Origin: Cristatella mucedo
Lineage: Eukaryota > Bryozoa > Phylactolaemata > Cristatellidae
Assembly: GCA_009760855.2 (NCBI GenBank)
Contig: WPIO01000495.1
Span: 1 to 36,609, forward strand
Reading direction: 5' to 3'
Length of the DNA stretch: 36,609 nucleotides
A program made the position numbers and the translations under genes. Shown piece by piece: positions 1 to 12,300 of this stretch; position 1 is the stretch's first letter, and the number at the start of each line of letters is the position of its first letter. Under the pieces are notes generated by a model. The model did not search any database, had not been told where the DNA came from, and worked only from the letters and a program-made list of their open reading frames with translations.

Positions 1-151
1 AGGCTGCTGGTGATAAACGAAAAAATGCTGCTTCAATGTGATTGATCGACCACTGTTGCTGTCACTTGCTGAAGCTGCGACACAGCACTGCTAGCCCAAA
101 AGCTCTGCCGGGAGCATACTGGGCCGCTTAGTGGCACAGGCATGCACGCCC
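1..151 (-). other. Probable 3' untranslated region of the P-glycoprotein gene (partial)
   Basis: Lies directly after the TAA stop. No poly(A) signal is seen on the minus strand before the window edge, so the transcript probably continues to the left. Confidence 0.5.
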
Positions 152-365
152 TTACGTGGCGGGTTTCTGGTTCTGCACGGTGAGCAGCTTGTAGTAGAAG
201 CCCTTGCGTGCCACCAGCTGCGTCGTGTGTGCCCGTCTCCACGACTGGCCGTGCCGAAGCACGGCCAATCTTGTCGGCATTCTGCACGGTGGAAAGGCGG
301 TGTGCGATGACCGATCGACGTGGGACCAAGCCGAGGCGCTGGGGTCCAGCGCCTCCTGCACCCAC
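152..365 (-). CDS. P-glycoprotein last exon with several indels: NBD2 H-loop and C-terminus
   Basis: Fragments in order across frames: [35 protein letters not shown], then [20 protein letters not shown] and AT before a TAA at 152-154. Extra G at gtGggtg, atcGgtc and attGgcc, and changes around 240-250, explain most shifts; the stretch around 315-345 between ALD and the IVIAHR motif cannot be reconciled with one change. Acceptor gcgtgcag at 366. H-loop histidine present. The 3' region to the window edge shows no AATAAA. Confidence 0.85.
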
Positions 366-3300
366 CTGCACGCAACGACCGGAATGACTCCGATGGTCCG
401 ATGGCGCAACTTGGTGTCGCTCACGCAGCAGCAGCAGCCACACTCCACTGAGGGCTAATCCGAGCTGCCCCCCTCGGAAAGCCTAGCACAGCCACCGGGT
501 GGGGAGTGCAAGGTTGCAGCTCTGCATGAGTAGGAAAAAATGGGTGCTTTTGAAAAAATGCGCGATCGGTTCCACAGCTCCCTGCACACCACCGGCAATC
601 ATGTGAGGATCGGGCACGGCCAAGCGAATGCCCACTGGAACCTAGGAGCACATACGCAACGGAGGCAGTTGCAACGGACACCGAGCCAGTGGCGTGGTAG
701 GAAGGCATTCAGAAGAAAGTAGAAAAGGAGAAAGAGTCAGCTGATCCTCTAGAATACGTCCTAGTTGCAACAACAAGACGGCTAATGGTAGGGAATGAGG
801 GACGGACAGCAGAAGGATGGGGGAACGATGAAGGGAAGGTGAAGGGAGGGGACATAGGAAGGGATCGAGGGTGGCTGGAGTGAAGAGAGCAGGGAGGAAA
901 GTGAGGGCTGCACAGTCACTCACGCGTTCACTCTCCGTGTCCAGAGCCGACGTCGCCTCGTCCAGAAGAAGGATCTTGGGGTTTCGAAGCAGCGCTCTCG
1001 CGATGGCAACTCGCTGCTTCTGGCCACCGCTGAGCTGTGTGCCCTTGCTGCCCACGTTGGTCTCGTAGCCCTAGTAACGAGCAAACCGACAGCAGTCAAA
1101 AGGAGTCAAGGTCAAATGCAAAGGTGGGATCAAGGTTCGAAAATGCACTGTCGTGACACTTGGTGCAGACACTCATGCTGGGTGTAGCTGCAATGCATAG
1201 GAGCATCCATGCGATCAGCCTCGATCGTGCTACAAGCAGGCACGCAACTCACACGACACGACAACATAACGCGATGCCGGACCAGGCGATTGTATGCACA
1301 GCAGCTGAGAGCACGCGCGGGACCCATCTTACATCTGGAAGGCTGGTGATGAAATCGTGAATGTTGGCTTTCTTGGCAGCAGCGATAACGTCGGCCATGG
1401 GCACGTCGTCGCAGCATTTATTTCCGTAGGCAATGTTCTTGGCGATGCTGCAGTCGAATAACACCGGCTCCTGCGAGACGATTCCGATTTGCGAGCGTAG
1501 CCAGGCTACGTTCAGAGCTCGGATGTCTCTGCCGTCCAGAATCTGCAAAGCCACGAGGACAGCTGGTCGCCTGGCACGAAATGGCAGAGTAGCTGCCAAC
1601 ATGGCGCAGGCTAGTGTGCCGTCCGTGCAGCAAACGGCAATCGGGAGGCGCAGGGTGCACTGCATACCACGTGACCACCGTCGGACGTCGTAGAAGCGCT
1701 CCATGAGCTGCACGCTCGTGCTCTTGCCGCAGCCGCTGCTGCCGACGAGGGCCAGCGTCTGTCCGGGGCTGAGCGACACGCTCAGCCCCTCGCAGGACCT
1801 TGACCGTCGGCCGGTTTGGATAATGGAAATGCACGTCGCGGAATTCGACTGTGGCATTGTAGGCAGCCTTCGATACAGAACAGCAGATAAGTGATGTACC
1901 CGGATTTATGGGTAGCCTGCACATAGAAATCTGGCTGAGAGAGAAATTGCGAGTCAAACGCTAATGGTTTGAAGAAAATATACGCCCAAACCATGCTGAA
2001 ATTGGCAGAGCGAATAAATTGCGACTAGAAGACCATTTGTCACAATTTGAAATCAATGTTTAAAAGGTGGAAAAACATTTATTTATTTTACATGGTTCAA
2101 CTTACATAGAATCAACATCTAACTTTTTCTTACATTCATGATTTCCTTTGGTGATCTTAGATAATAATATAATATATAATAATATAATTTATTTAGAAAG
2201 TGCACCAAGAGAACTGAATCTCTATTCAGGAACTACACATATGCCTCGGGGCTCGAGCCCACGACCTCAGCCAGACTTTAGTCGGGGCGAGCACCTTAAC
2301 CGCTGGACCAAACTCATTTCTCTCATGATCTTGCAAGTAGATGGGAATAAAAAGTTGGATTTTGTAGATACAGTTGTATAGAATTCTTTGCACCGAGAGA
2401 AAAATACTTAACAACCAGGAATATCCATAACAAGCTTTATTCGTGTCGGGACGATGGTGATACACAGCATTCCAAAATCGAGTCACGGAGACAGCGCATG
2501 CACCAATTCCACTCAGGTATAGTTAGCACACTCTGCTCGATAAGAGTGGCTGCACTTTAACTATCGACGTTTCTTCCAAACTTTCGCAAAATTAAAGTAA
2601 AAGTAAAGGTTAGCTGACTTATACATAGCCTCATTTATTTAAAGGTAGAACAGCCGTATCAGTTATCACTCAGTTCAGTTATCACTCTGCTAACTTAATC
2701 TAAAATGCCCTCCCTATACTGCAAACAACAAGCTTTATTCTGATGCCACAACCAAATTAAAACAGGAAATATGTGACGTCCAAAATAAAAATGTGTAAAA
2801 TAATGTTATTTTTTCTAAACGAATAAAAATGCCATAAATAGATTCTACCAATAGAATCAGAATCTTTTGGATGAGTTGTTGCCAAGTCAATCGGCATTAG
2901 ACAAAAAATGAATTCCCTCGTAATGGCTGGATTTTGAGGTCAGCAATGCATAAAGCTCTCAAGCATAACATCCACGAACTCACTGTTGCTTTGTCGAGTC
3001 ACAGATGGAGATACAGGTACATACTTACACGCAGGGAAATGTTTCTGAGGCTGTAATGCCCGAAGTATTGCCTTTACAAGTCCCTTGCGTCTAATCTTGC
3101 TAGTGAATTAGCTCAACAGCATTTAGCAGCTGATCAATCGATTGCACACAAACTACCTTTTTAAAAGCTGCACCAAGAAGGAAAACTTAAAATACAATGC
3201 AGCCTCCACAGCTTTTTTACAAGAAAATAAATAAATAACTAAATCCTAGCTGATTAAACGGCCTCTTTTTGTATAGCAACAGGAGAGACTTTACGGCTAT

Positions 3301-6300
3301 CACCACCGCTTGCAATGGCGATAAAGGATCGCCCACCGCAGGAATCGAACTTACGATCTCGGTTTCGAGGTCGTGAAAGCAACCACCTTACCTAGTGTGC
3401 AATCACGGCTCACAGAAAAAGACAATTTGCAGCCAAAACATGCGGTGGGTGAGGTCTGAAAGCTAATTAAAGATCCTGCATAATACTTAGTCTAGCTTGT
3501 GGCATCAAATTTTTCAAGCGACTTCTTTGCACGGATTTGGTAAAGAGGCAGGCAGTTTGTCTACTTGGCCTTTTCCTGTGCATCATGCACTCGGCCGTCT
3601 TGGAACAGAAAGCCTTATATTGGATAAGCAAAGACCCAAGAGAATATATGATTATATGCCGAGAGGAATCTTGAAATTCTGAATAATACGGAAACTTGTG
3701 CAGCCTTCGAAACAATTCCAAGTCTAGAGAGTGTGAAAGGGAGGTGATACTTAGGGCAATGCTTTTTGTAGCTGGGAAAGAATACCAAGCTCAAAACCCA
3801 GCCAAATGTATTACAAGCCTCACGTTGCTTCGCACTAGTGCTCATCACTTTGGCAGCAGCTGATAAGAAAGAGCCATTTCCTTGATGGTGTCTAACTCTT
3901 GAGGGTTGGGATGTTATTAGGGACACCGAAATTATTTCTCTACACGGACGTTGTAAGTTGCCACTTTACTTTGGCTCTGGCATGGGAGGCATATAATTAT
4001 CGATTAATTATGCCGTTTAAAGGATAATTTTATTTTAGTTTTGCAAAAGATGCGTAGGAATCATATATTTTGGGGCGCAGCCTTACTTGTGTCCTTGCTG
4101 GACTTGCATACATGGCTACACAAGGAACTTCTCAAAACCTAGTAGGCAGCGATTCAGCAATTATGCGGTTCTCACCGGCTTCTCCCCTTCGACCGAGTAG
4201 GCATCGATCTGCGGAACAGCAGCCTCCAACGCTTTGATGTGGCCTGCAGCCACCAATGCATTTCCTGATTCGGGCAAATATGAGGTAGCCTGACCCACTG
4301 CCATTGCTCCAAACATGACCGTCGAAAAGGTTCTACAGGTAGAAATGAATGGATATGTATTCCCTAAAGTAGACACATCTGGTCTGTTGCTATGCAAAGA
4401 AATAAAATGTTTCTTGCATGAAGTCACCAGTCCAGGTGCAGCAGCAACACAAATACCTACATCATCATCGCCTCGAAGTCGATCTCCTTCTGGTCGATCA
4501 GGTATGCACCCAAGTAGAATAAACCGGCATAGGCAAAGAAGATGATGGCTTGAGAGAAACCATAGGTGATGCCAATGCCCTGACTCCATTTAAGCTCTTT
4601 CCTGTAATCAGAAAAGCTGTTGATGAGACCTTAGGTAGGTCGTGATGACTGTGTCAGATTGATACACGGGCGATGCACGAGGGTCAGAGAGTCAGGAGAC
4701 TCCTACAACGGTGAAAGCTCAGCTATAGTGTCAACTTGCATGTTTGCATTGACAGTGTGCACCAAAGTACTCGTTGCTTTACTATAGCATTGTAATAAGT
4801 ACTGAATAACTAACAGCTAATTCTCTCACCAGACGTTAGGAAAAATAGGTTTGTAGAAGGACTATTACTGTTGGCCAGCTCTTTCCAACCAGCCTGAGTC
4901 TGACTAAATGCCATAAGGCAGCTCCTATGTAGGCTTCCGGCAACTGTTCTTCTCACATCTCTCATTCAAACCGAACTAACACTAACTTTAGATTTAACAA
5001 GTCATGTAACAGCAAAAATGTAAACAGAAAATAGTGCTTATTCACAACATACGATCTGGATTTTTTTCAATCAGCTATCTAGACAGGCAAAATGCATACA
5101 AAAAAATCAGGACTGATCATCAACTGGTATACGATAAACATTATGGGGCTTAGCAATCTATCCTAGCTAAAGCTAACTCTAGCTTCTATCAGAGCATAAT
5201 GGATCACATATCCACAACGCAAACACGCTGATGTCGATCATGAATTATCTCCTTCACAGCTCACAGGTCAGCACCACCACTAGCAATCATTGTAGGGATC
5301 TAGCCAATCGTTTCCCAGCTTCTTTTTCAGCAAAATAGATAAGATCAAAGAGTCCATCGCCACGGTAACATCCCTATTGGACTTTTTCAACTTCCATCCC
5401 TTGCTCCACCTCAATGTCCACTAGAACCACGCTCCTGCTAACCTGATATCGAGGTTCATCTTCAAGTCTAAGTTGGTTTACTAGCACTCTGGACACACAC
5501 CGACTTGTCTCCTTTTGAGATGCCTAAACTTGCTGCTGGCATGAGTTAATAATATAATTAGCCTGTCATTGGCCTTAGGTTGTTTACTGGCATATTTCAA
5601 GGCCCGAGTCCACATAATGCATGTCCACCACTAGAACGGCAACCTGTGTACGCTCAAACCTAAAATCAGCTGTAAAAACCAAAGAGGACATGGCACATCC
5701 CCGCATAGTGACAAAAACAACGATGTCTACCAATAGCTGAGCTCGGCTTACTAGAGTCCTCACCGACTATCCAGCCATCAAGTAATGGAGCACTATGCAA
5801 AGGTGGCAGATACACTGAATGAAGACTGGGTCACTACATTTATTTTATGACATCGCTGGAAAAGCATTTGTGCGACACCTGGTTATGCAAGCTATGGCAT
5901 CAAATACGAAACGTGGGTGCTATTAAACACAGTTAAGTTTAATGGCTACCCACCTTTTGCAACAGCCAGCCATTTGCAGCCCATTTGCTAGGCTTTCAAT
6001 CAAATGACTTGGAAGGGCTCCATCAGTGCAGAGCAACCCTCAAATGCAAGCGAAGCACTCAAAACCAAGTAGGCTGCCTGCACTGTGCAGTAAATGAATA
6101 TACCAGCAATATACAGTATATCCTTAGTATATCTTATATATCGGCTATCTGAGTCATTTAATAGTAAGGCAATGTTCACCTGTTGGTTGCCCTTGACTTT
6201 GTTTGCATAATTACTCTGTACACAGTTGTAGTTTTCGGCAATTAAAACGATTAAATTGGCATCACACGACTGCAGGCCTTCTTCAATTTATTAAATGAAA

Positions 6301-9300
6301 TAATATTACCAGTGCATTCCATTGTCTGCAATGAGTCTAATTCTGCACCTTAAAGTCACAGTCCCTAACTAGGACAGTATATCGGTTTTGCTTAAGCTAT
6401 TTTGATCCATGCTCTGTTAAAACACTTCGTATTGCTTATTTCACGCAAAACTAAGTGCAATGAAGCAATAACAACAGTATTTTTTTCGCCGGGCACAGTG
6501 CACTGTCACCTATTGTAGTAGCAAACCAATTTATTGGGTACACCCCAAGGGTTATCGAGCAGGAGGAGGCAACTATAGCGCAGCAACTCAGGTAGGAGCA
6601 ATAGGGCCTAAGAGGCTAGCAAGAAGCGCGCCTAGCTGGCACACGCAGCAGAGGTCGTTAGCTACTTGTGCGGTGGATCGAGCTTGGCGCAGAACATCTT
6701 GTAGAACGTGGGCTCCCTGCTCAGCGACTGCACGGTGCGTATGTTGGAAATGGCCTCGGTGGCAATCTGCAAAGACCAGACAGTCGGTGAGCGAAGGAGG
6801 ACGCACTGATTCATCTCTCAGTCGCCCACTCAGAGAGCCATGTCCATTACCAGGTGCCGCTCAGGCACCGACCGCACACAGCCGGTGGGCCGCCAATGCA
6901 GCTGACCTTTCCGACGTCTTCGTATGTGTTTTTTTGTCCTTGGTGACACCACCTCTGAAGATCTTCATCTCAAGAAAGCTGGCTAACCCGATGACCGGCA
7001 CGACTGCCAGCATGGCGAGCGTTAGCTGCCAGCTGTATACGAACGCAATAACGATGGCCGTCCCCATGTTGGACACCGCTTGGAACACGGAGCCCATTCG
7101 AACTCCAGTCGCCTGCACCGTCGAAAAACCCGGATGCAGCACACACGTGACAATGGGAAGTAAGATGGCAGCAACAGCAGAGCACGGCACAGCTAGCGGT
7201 CCTCTAGGTTCATGCAGGTGCAGACCGACTCATCTGCGTGCCAGAGCGCCAACAGCGCGCCGCTTCTGCTCAAATGCAAGCACCGACTTTTGCAGCACAT
7301 ACGTTCTGAATCGATGCAGTCTCCTTTGCCAGCCGAGTCGTTAGAGCGCCAGTGCTATTATCAGGATCGTCGAACCACGCGATGTCCTGCAAATCGGTGG
7401 ATGCACGATCGGATCTCAGGTCATAGGCGATGCTCTAGAAGAGCTGATGGCTCGTACGGTGGCAAACCAAACCGATGCTTACCTGTCGCACCATGGCCGC
7501 AAACGACCTTGCTCTCAAGCGCAGGGTCAGATTTTCGCCCGAGTAGGCAAACATGAGTGGCTACAGCAAAAGGATAAAAGAGAAGAGCACGAAGCAATGG
7601 AAGCATAGATGGGCACAGAGCAATAGGAATATGTAACAGAGCACGACGAGTGCAGGCTACTTACTTGCATCAGCCTAGCTACCATCGTGACGATAGCGAT
7701 AACGATAAATAGTAGCGAGTACAAGTCAGCTTCACTGCGTATCTCATCGTTGCTGCAAGATCTGAACACCTGAAAAGAAGACTCCCACGTGAGAGAAGTT
7801 TGCTTGAAGATGCACAAATCGATCGAGACCAGTGGCTCACCACTGCCCACACCTGCCGCTTGCGCTAAATGCATTCCCCTACAGCCGTCCCCATAAAGGG
7901 GAGGCCTAGGGGGAGCGTATGCTCCCTGGAAGGCGACCCAAAAGTAGTGCTCCCACAGTGTCAATTCACATGCGAAGCGCCTAGAAAGAGATTGAGTTCT
8001 CTGAGGGCGCTTTATCAAGTGCATTATTATTATTATTATTATTCACCGGAAATTGATTTTTTAAGCTGCCTACACTGAAAGCACATCCCTTGAGGCTGCC
8101 GTCGTTTCCTATTTTTTGCTTTGTGGGGCAACGGCAAGCAAGCTTAGGGAAAGTGGCTGAGACAGAGATCACAAGTCGGTGCATCCGGCTAGATCCAGTT
8201 TCAAGGAACCAATCTTCCAATGAGCACAACCACATCTTTTCGAGATACAGCTGCAAAGGGAGCATGCTTTTGCTGCTTGTACAAGGAGTCGATCTCCAAA
8301 GGCAGGCTGTGGGTTTTGTTTTAGTGGGGGCTAGTTCCCCAAGAGATCTTGCCTAGGTCAGCATTATTTAACGTCCAGGCTATCAGGTAAGTGCCATGTA
8401 GCCAAAACGTGGACTAGCCTGCTTCACTTGTATACACCAGTGTGTATGGCAGCCAAACGCAAAGTGGAGCACCGTTTGCTTGGGCAAGGGCCGTGTGAAG
8501 GCAGTTTGTGCCGCCCATACAATGCAATCATCAGCAATATCGCACAGGTCAAGCAGCATCCCAACAGACGAGGATGCAAGGAGGTGCACGATGGTACAAG
8601 GGAAGACATGCAGAGGGACACAGCAGTCGGAAGGCAAGGAGCGCCGGTCCAGCCAAAGCCTCTCACCGCCAGGATCTTGCTGAAGACCACTGCAAATGCT
8701 GGCTGAGTGCCTCCGTTAATCAACGCAAAGAAGCAGCCGACGGCTATGAAATACCACTCCGGTGAGTTCCAGCCGAGCAGCTCAAAGAAGCTCACAGTTG
8801 GCAAGTTATTTTTCTTTGCCTGCAAGCCAGGGCTCAAGATAGCATCGAACGCACGAAGCCCACTGAGAACGAATGCAGAAGGCTGCAACATTTGCAGCAC
8901 GACCACGTCTGAGGCAGAGCTGGTTGCAAGCAACGTATAGCCCCCCAAAAGTTGCTGTAGTTACCTCGTTGGATTTGCTGGCTTCTTCAGTGTCTGTGCC
9001 ACTGCCTGCGCTCGTGGCGCTAGCAGAAAGTGCACGGTTGAGCTTCCGGCTACCTCGAATTGCAGACTCTGTTCGTTGGATCTGGTCATAAGCTTTCTCC
9101 CCGATTTCGGCATACTCATTCGGGATACATTCGATATACTCATCTAAGCCAATAGAGAGCAAAATAACAATTAAGGCAACATTCTCTGGCAGTAGGAGAA
9201 ATAGCTGATGCTATGGCTGTTTATGTGTACTTTACTTGGACAAGATCGTCGTTTTGGGGGTTTATAATTCAGGGGGGGTCCTTATATTGAAAATTACTGC

Positions 9301-12300
9301 GAGCAAGCAACGAAACCACAGAGTGCAGGCCAAAAAAAGCAGCTAAGAGACAAGGCTAAATGTATGAAAGTATGCCGATATTTAAACGCCTAAAATTTGT
9401 TGGCATGAAATCGCTGATAAAAACTCAACATGCAAAATACTCCACAACGACAGCCCTTCGAATTCTTATTCTAGTGGCAGCAGAAAGGAAAAGATGAACA
9501 TGAAAATAAGAGTGTCAATCTCACCGTTGGCAGATCATGACAGCTTTTTCATTCCTGAATCGCAACTGTGGCAGTCAGATAAAAAATTTAACACCGTGGA
9601 TTACTTGTCAAACTTTGACTCAGTCGCTAAGAGATCTTTGATTCTTCCCTGGTTTGGTCCAGGGGTTAAGGTGCTCACCATAGAAGACCAAGGTCAAGGT
9701 AAAATAATTTGATGATCGAGGTCATGGGATAGAGTCTTGGGGCATTTGTGAAGTGCTTAGGGTACTATACAAATGAATTATATTTTTTAAATCAACAATT
9801 GTAGCAAGCAGCCAAATAGGGCAGTAAAGGATTGCCACTGTGTTATAGATTCATTATGGATAGTGAGTTCAGACCAGATTCTCCCCAATTGCAGGTGCTT
9901 CATCATAAGGAAACGCAAAATGATCACATTTTACTCCTCGATTCCAGAAGAGTACATCGTGTTATTTGTCTCAGACTTTTTACTTAACTACATTTGACAG
10001 TAGTTGTGTAGTAAGAACCAACTATTTAGCATTATGGAGCAGCATTTGAAGTTTCACTCTGCTTTAGAGCAACATTGCTAAGAGCTAGATGCATATAATG
10101 CTCACAATCTATTTCGTACCACAATACCTTATATTACCAATGGGAATGCAATAGAATTTACGGTCTAGGTCATAGGAGTCTCATATTTGGCTGTATATGA
10201 CTGTCTCATATTTGACTAGTGTCATATTTGACTAATATGGCTTTCGGAACCCAATTCTTAGGTTTGGCTGGCCTAGACATTGCCCACTTGCAAAAAATGA
10301 TGTAATCTGGTGTGCCTGAAAATTTCAGCAATATTGTTGGGCATACCGTACAAATAAAAAGCAATGAATCAAGTCATAACCGTATAATCGGATTATCGGA
10401 TTTTGCATTTGCATTTTGCATCCGATTATCGGATGCCAAAAACACTATTAGATGCATTGGAAAAGCACAAGGAGTGTTACATGTTTGCATGCCAGCACCG
10501 GAATACTATATGCAAAGCCTAACATTCCTGCTCTAAGAAATTGGATCGTGACCATAACTAGTATACCTTCTTACTAATGTACCTGCCATACCTGTTGTGA
10601 TGCATACATTTAAATAATCTGGCAGTAATGCAATGCTCTGCATGCATAATAACAGCAATCGTTCAGATACTGGTTGCTGCCAGCTCGAGGTTTGGTCAAG
10701 TTTTAACACGGCGTGACTCTAAATGAGATGCGCTTCAATCACACGCTCCAATCACACGTAACAAAAATATACTGTATTTATATAGCAATCCAGAAAGACA
10801 AATCTCTATCCAGGCCGTTTACATATACTGAAAAGGAAGCATGTCAATTGATTAGTCATAACATGCATAATTGTAGAGCACGAAAAGGACAATTCACGTA
10901 GAGGGAGCAAACAGTATGAAGAACATGCAGGTTTTGACTTTTTTTAATGTCGTCAAATCAGGAGATGGCGTGATGGTTAAGTCAATATTAGCTGCTTCAG
11001 CAGCCTCATTTATATATCGGCAGACGATGAGCCGTTGCGGTGGATTGCCTGCTACAGGGTTTGCACTTATGGCCTGAATCGTTAAGTTCGAGTAAACTTA
11101 CCGATGCGCGAAGACCCAGTTGCACGACAGGCTCCGGATCAATGCTGATCAACTAATAGAGCTTACATGATATCGTCTCTGATACTAGAGGCTACTCTGA
11201 CATGGCAGCAAGAGACTGTGGAGCGAGCAGCAAATAAGCAGTTAGCATGCCACTTGACAAAACGGTTTGCTCAATCCACTGTGAATGTTGCCAGCGGCAC
11301 TAGTGGAAGTGCAAGAGGAAAGGGTACCTTCAGTCTCGTCCCCCGATGTTTCCCCTTCGGGCTTCTTCTTCGTGTGCATATTCTAAAACAAGCATTCGGT
11401 GCTTTCGACGCGAATGATTGGGGCAAAATTGCTGCAAGCATCTCTTTACCATCAGGAACCAATAATACGAAGTATGCTATCAAAGGAAAAGGGGCTTGCT
11501 TCACCACGGATACGAATGCCTGTAGCTGCTCCAGGGCTCAAGCTTTTCATATAAATACAGCAAAAATAATCGGCTAGACTTAAAAAAGCTAGGTGATTAA
11601 ATGCTGGCGAAACTAGTGCCTCGAAGCAAGGAGTTGTGAAAAACTGCAATACACGAAAGCGGAGACATTAGCAAAACACAAAAGCAATTAATGTCAACCA
11701 TACCTCAATAACATGTAATGGGTTGTAATAATAATACTAATAAAACATCGATTCAGTTGCCTAAGAGAAATGCATTTTGTTCTGTGCACTTAACACATGC
11801 TAGAAAAAATTTCAACGAATGAGTGATAACAGGTACAATTTCAGCATGCAAATGCACACTAAAGGCAATTCACACGGATAGAGCAAATCTGTGAGGAGTA
11901 AGTAGGTTTAAATTAATGTTCTTTCTCCTTAGAGTGACAAGGCAAGCACTGCATAAGTTGGAAATACAACTCACATGAATGTAATGTATCTCCATCTGTA
12001 ACTCCACGAAGCCATAAAGACTAAGTGGGTGTTACGCAGGACAGTTTTGTATAGCGCAAGCACAGCCTAAGCGGCTTTCTCTATGCATTCGGTAATAATA
12101 ATAATAATATTAACGCACTTGATACAGCGCCCTCAGAGAACTCAATCTCTTTCTAGGCGCTTTACATTTGCTGCAAAGGGAAACACGATTGAATGCTGAG
12201 TAATATCATTATTGGTGAGCCGTGATGGCACACTAGGTAAGGCGGTTGCTTTCACGACCTCGGTCCCGAGGTCGTGGGTTCGATTCCTGCAGTTGGCGAT

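Noticed and set aside
6673-7344. 223-codon plus-strand open frame
   Set aside because: It is antisense to three P-glycoprotein exons (6666-7386); no family signature in its own frame.
8024-8042. Independent ATT microsatellite
   Set aside because: It is the 3' tail of a LINE-2x fragment.
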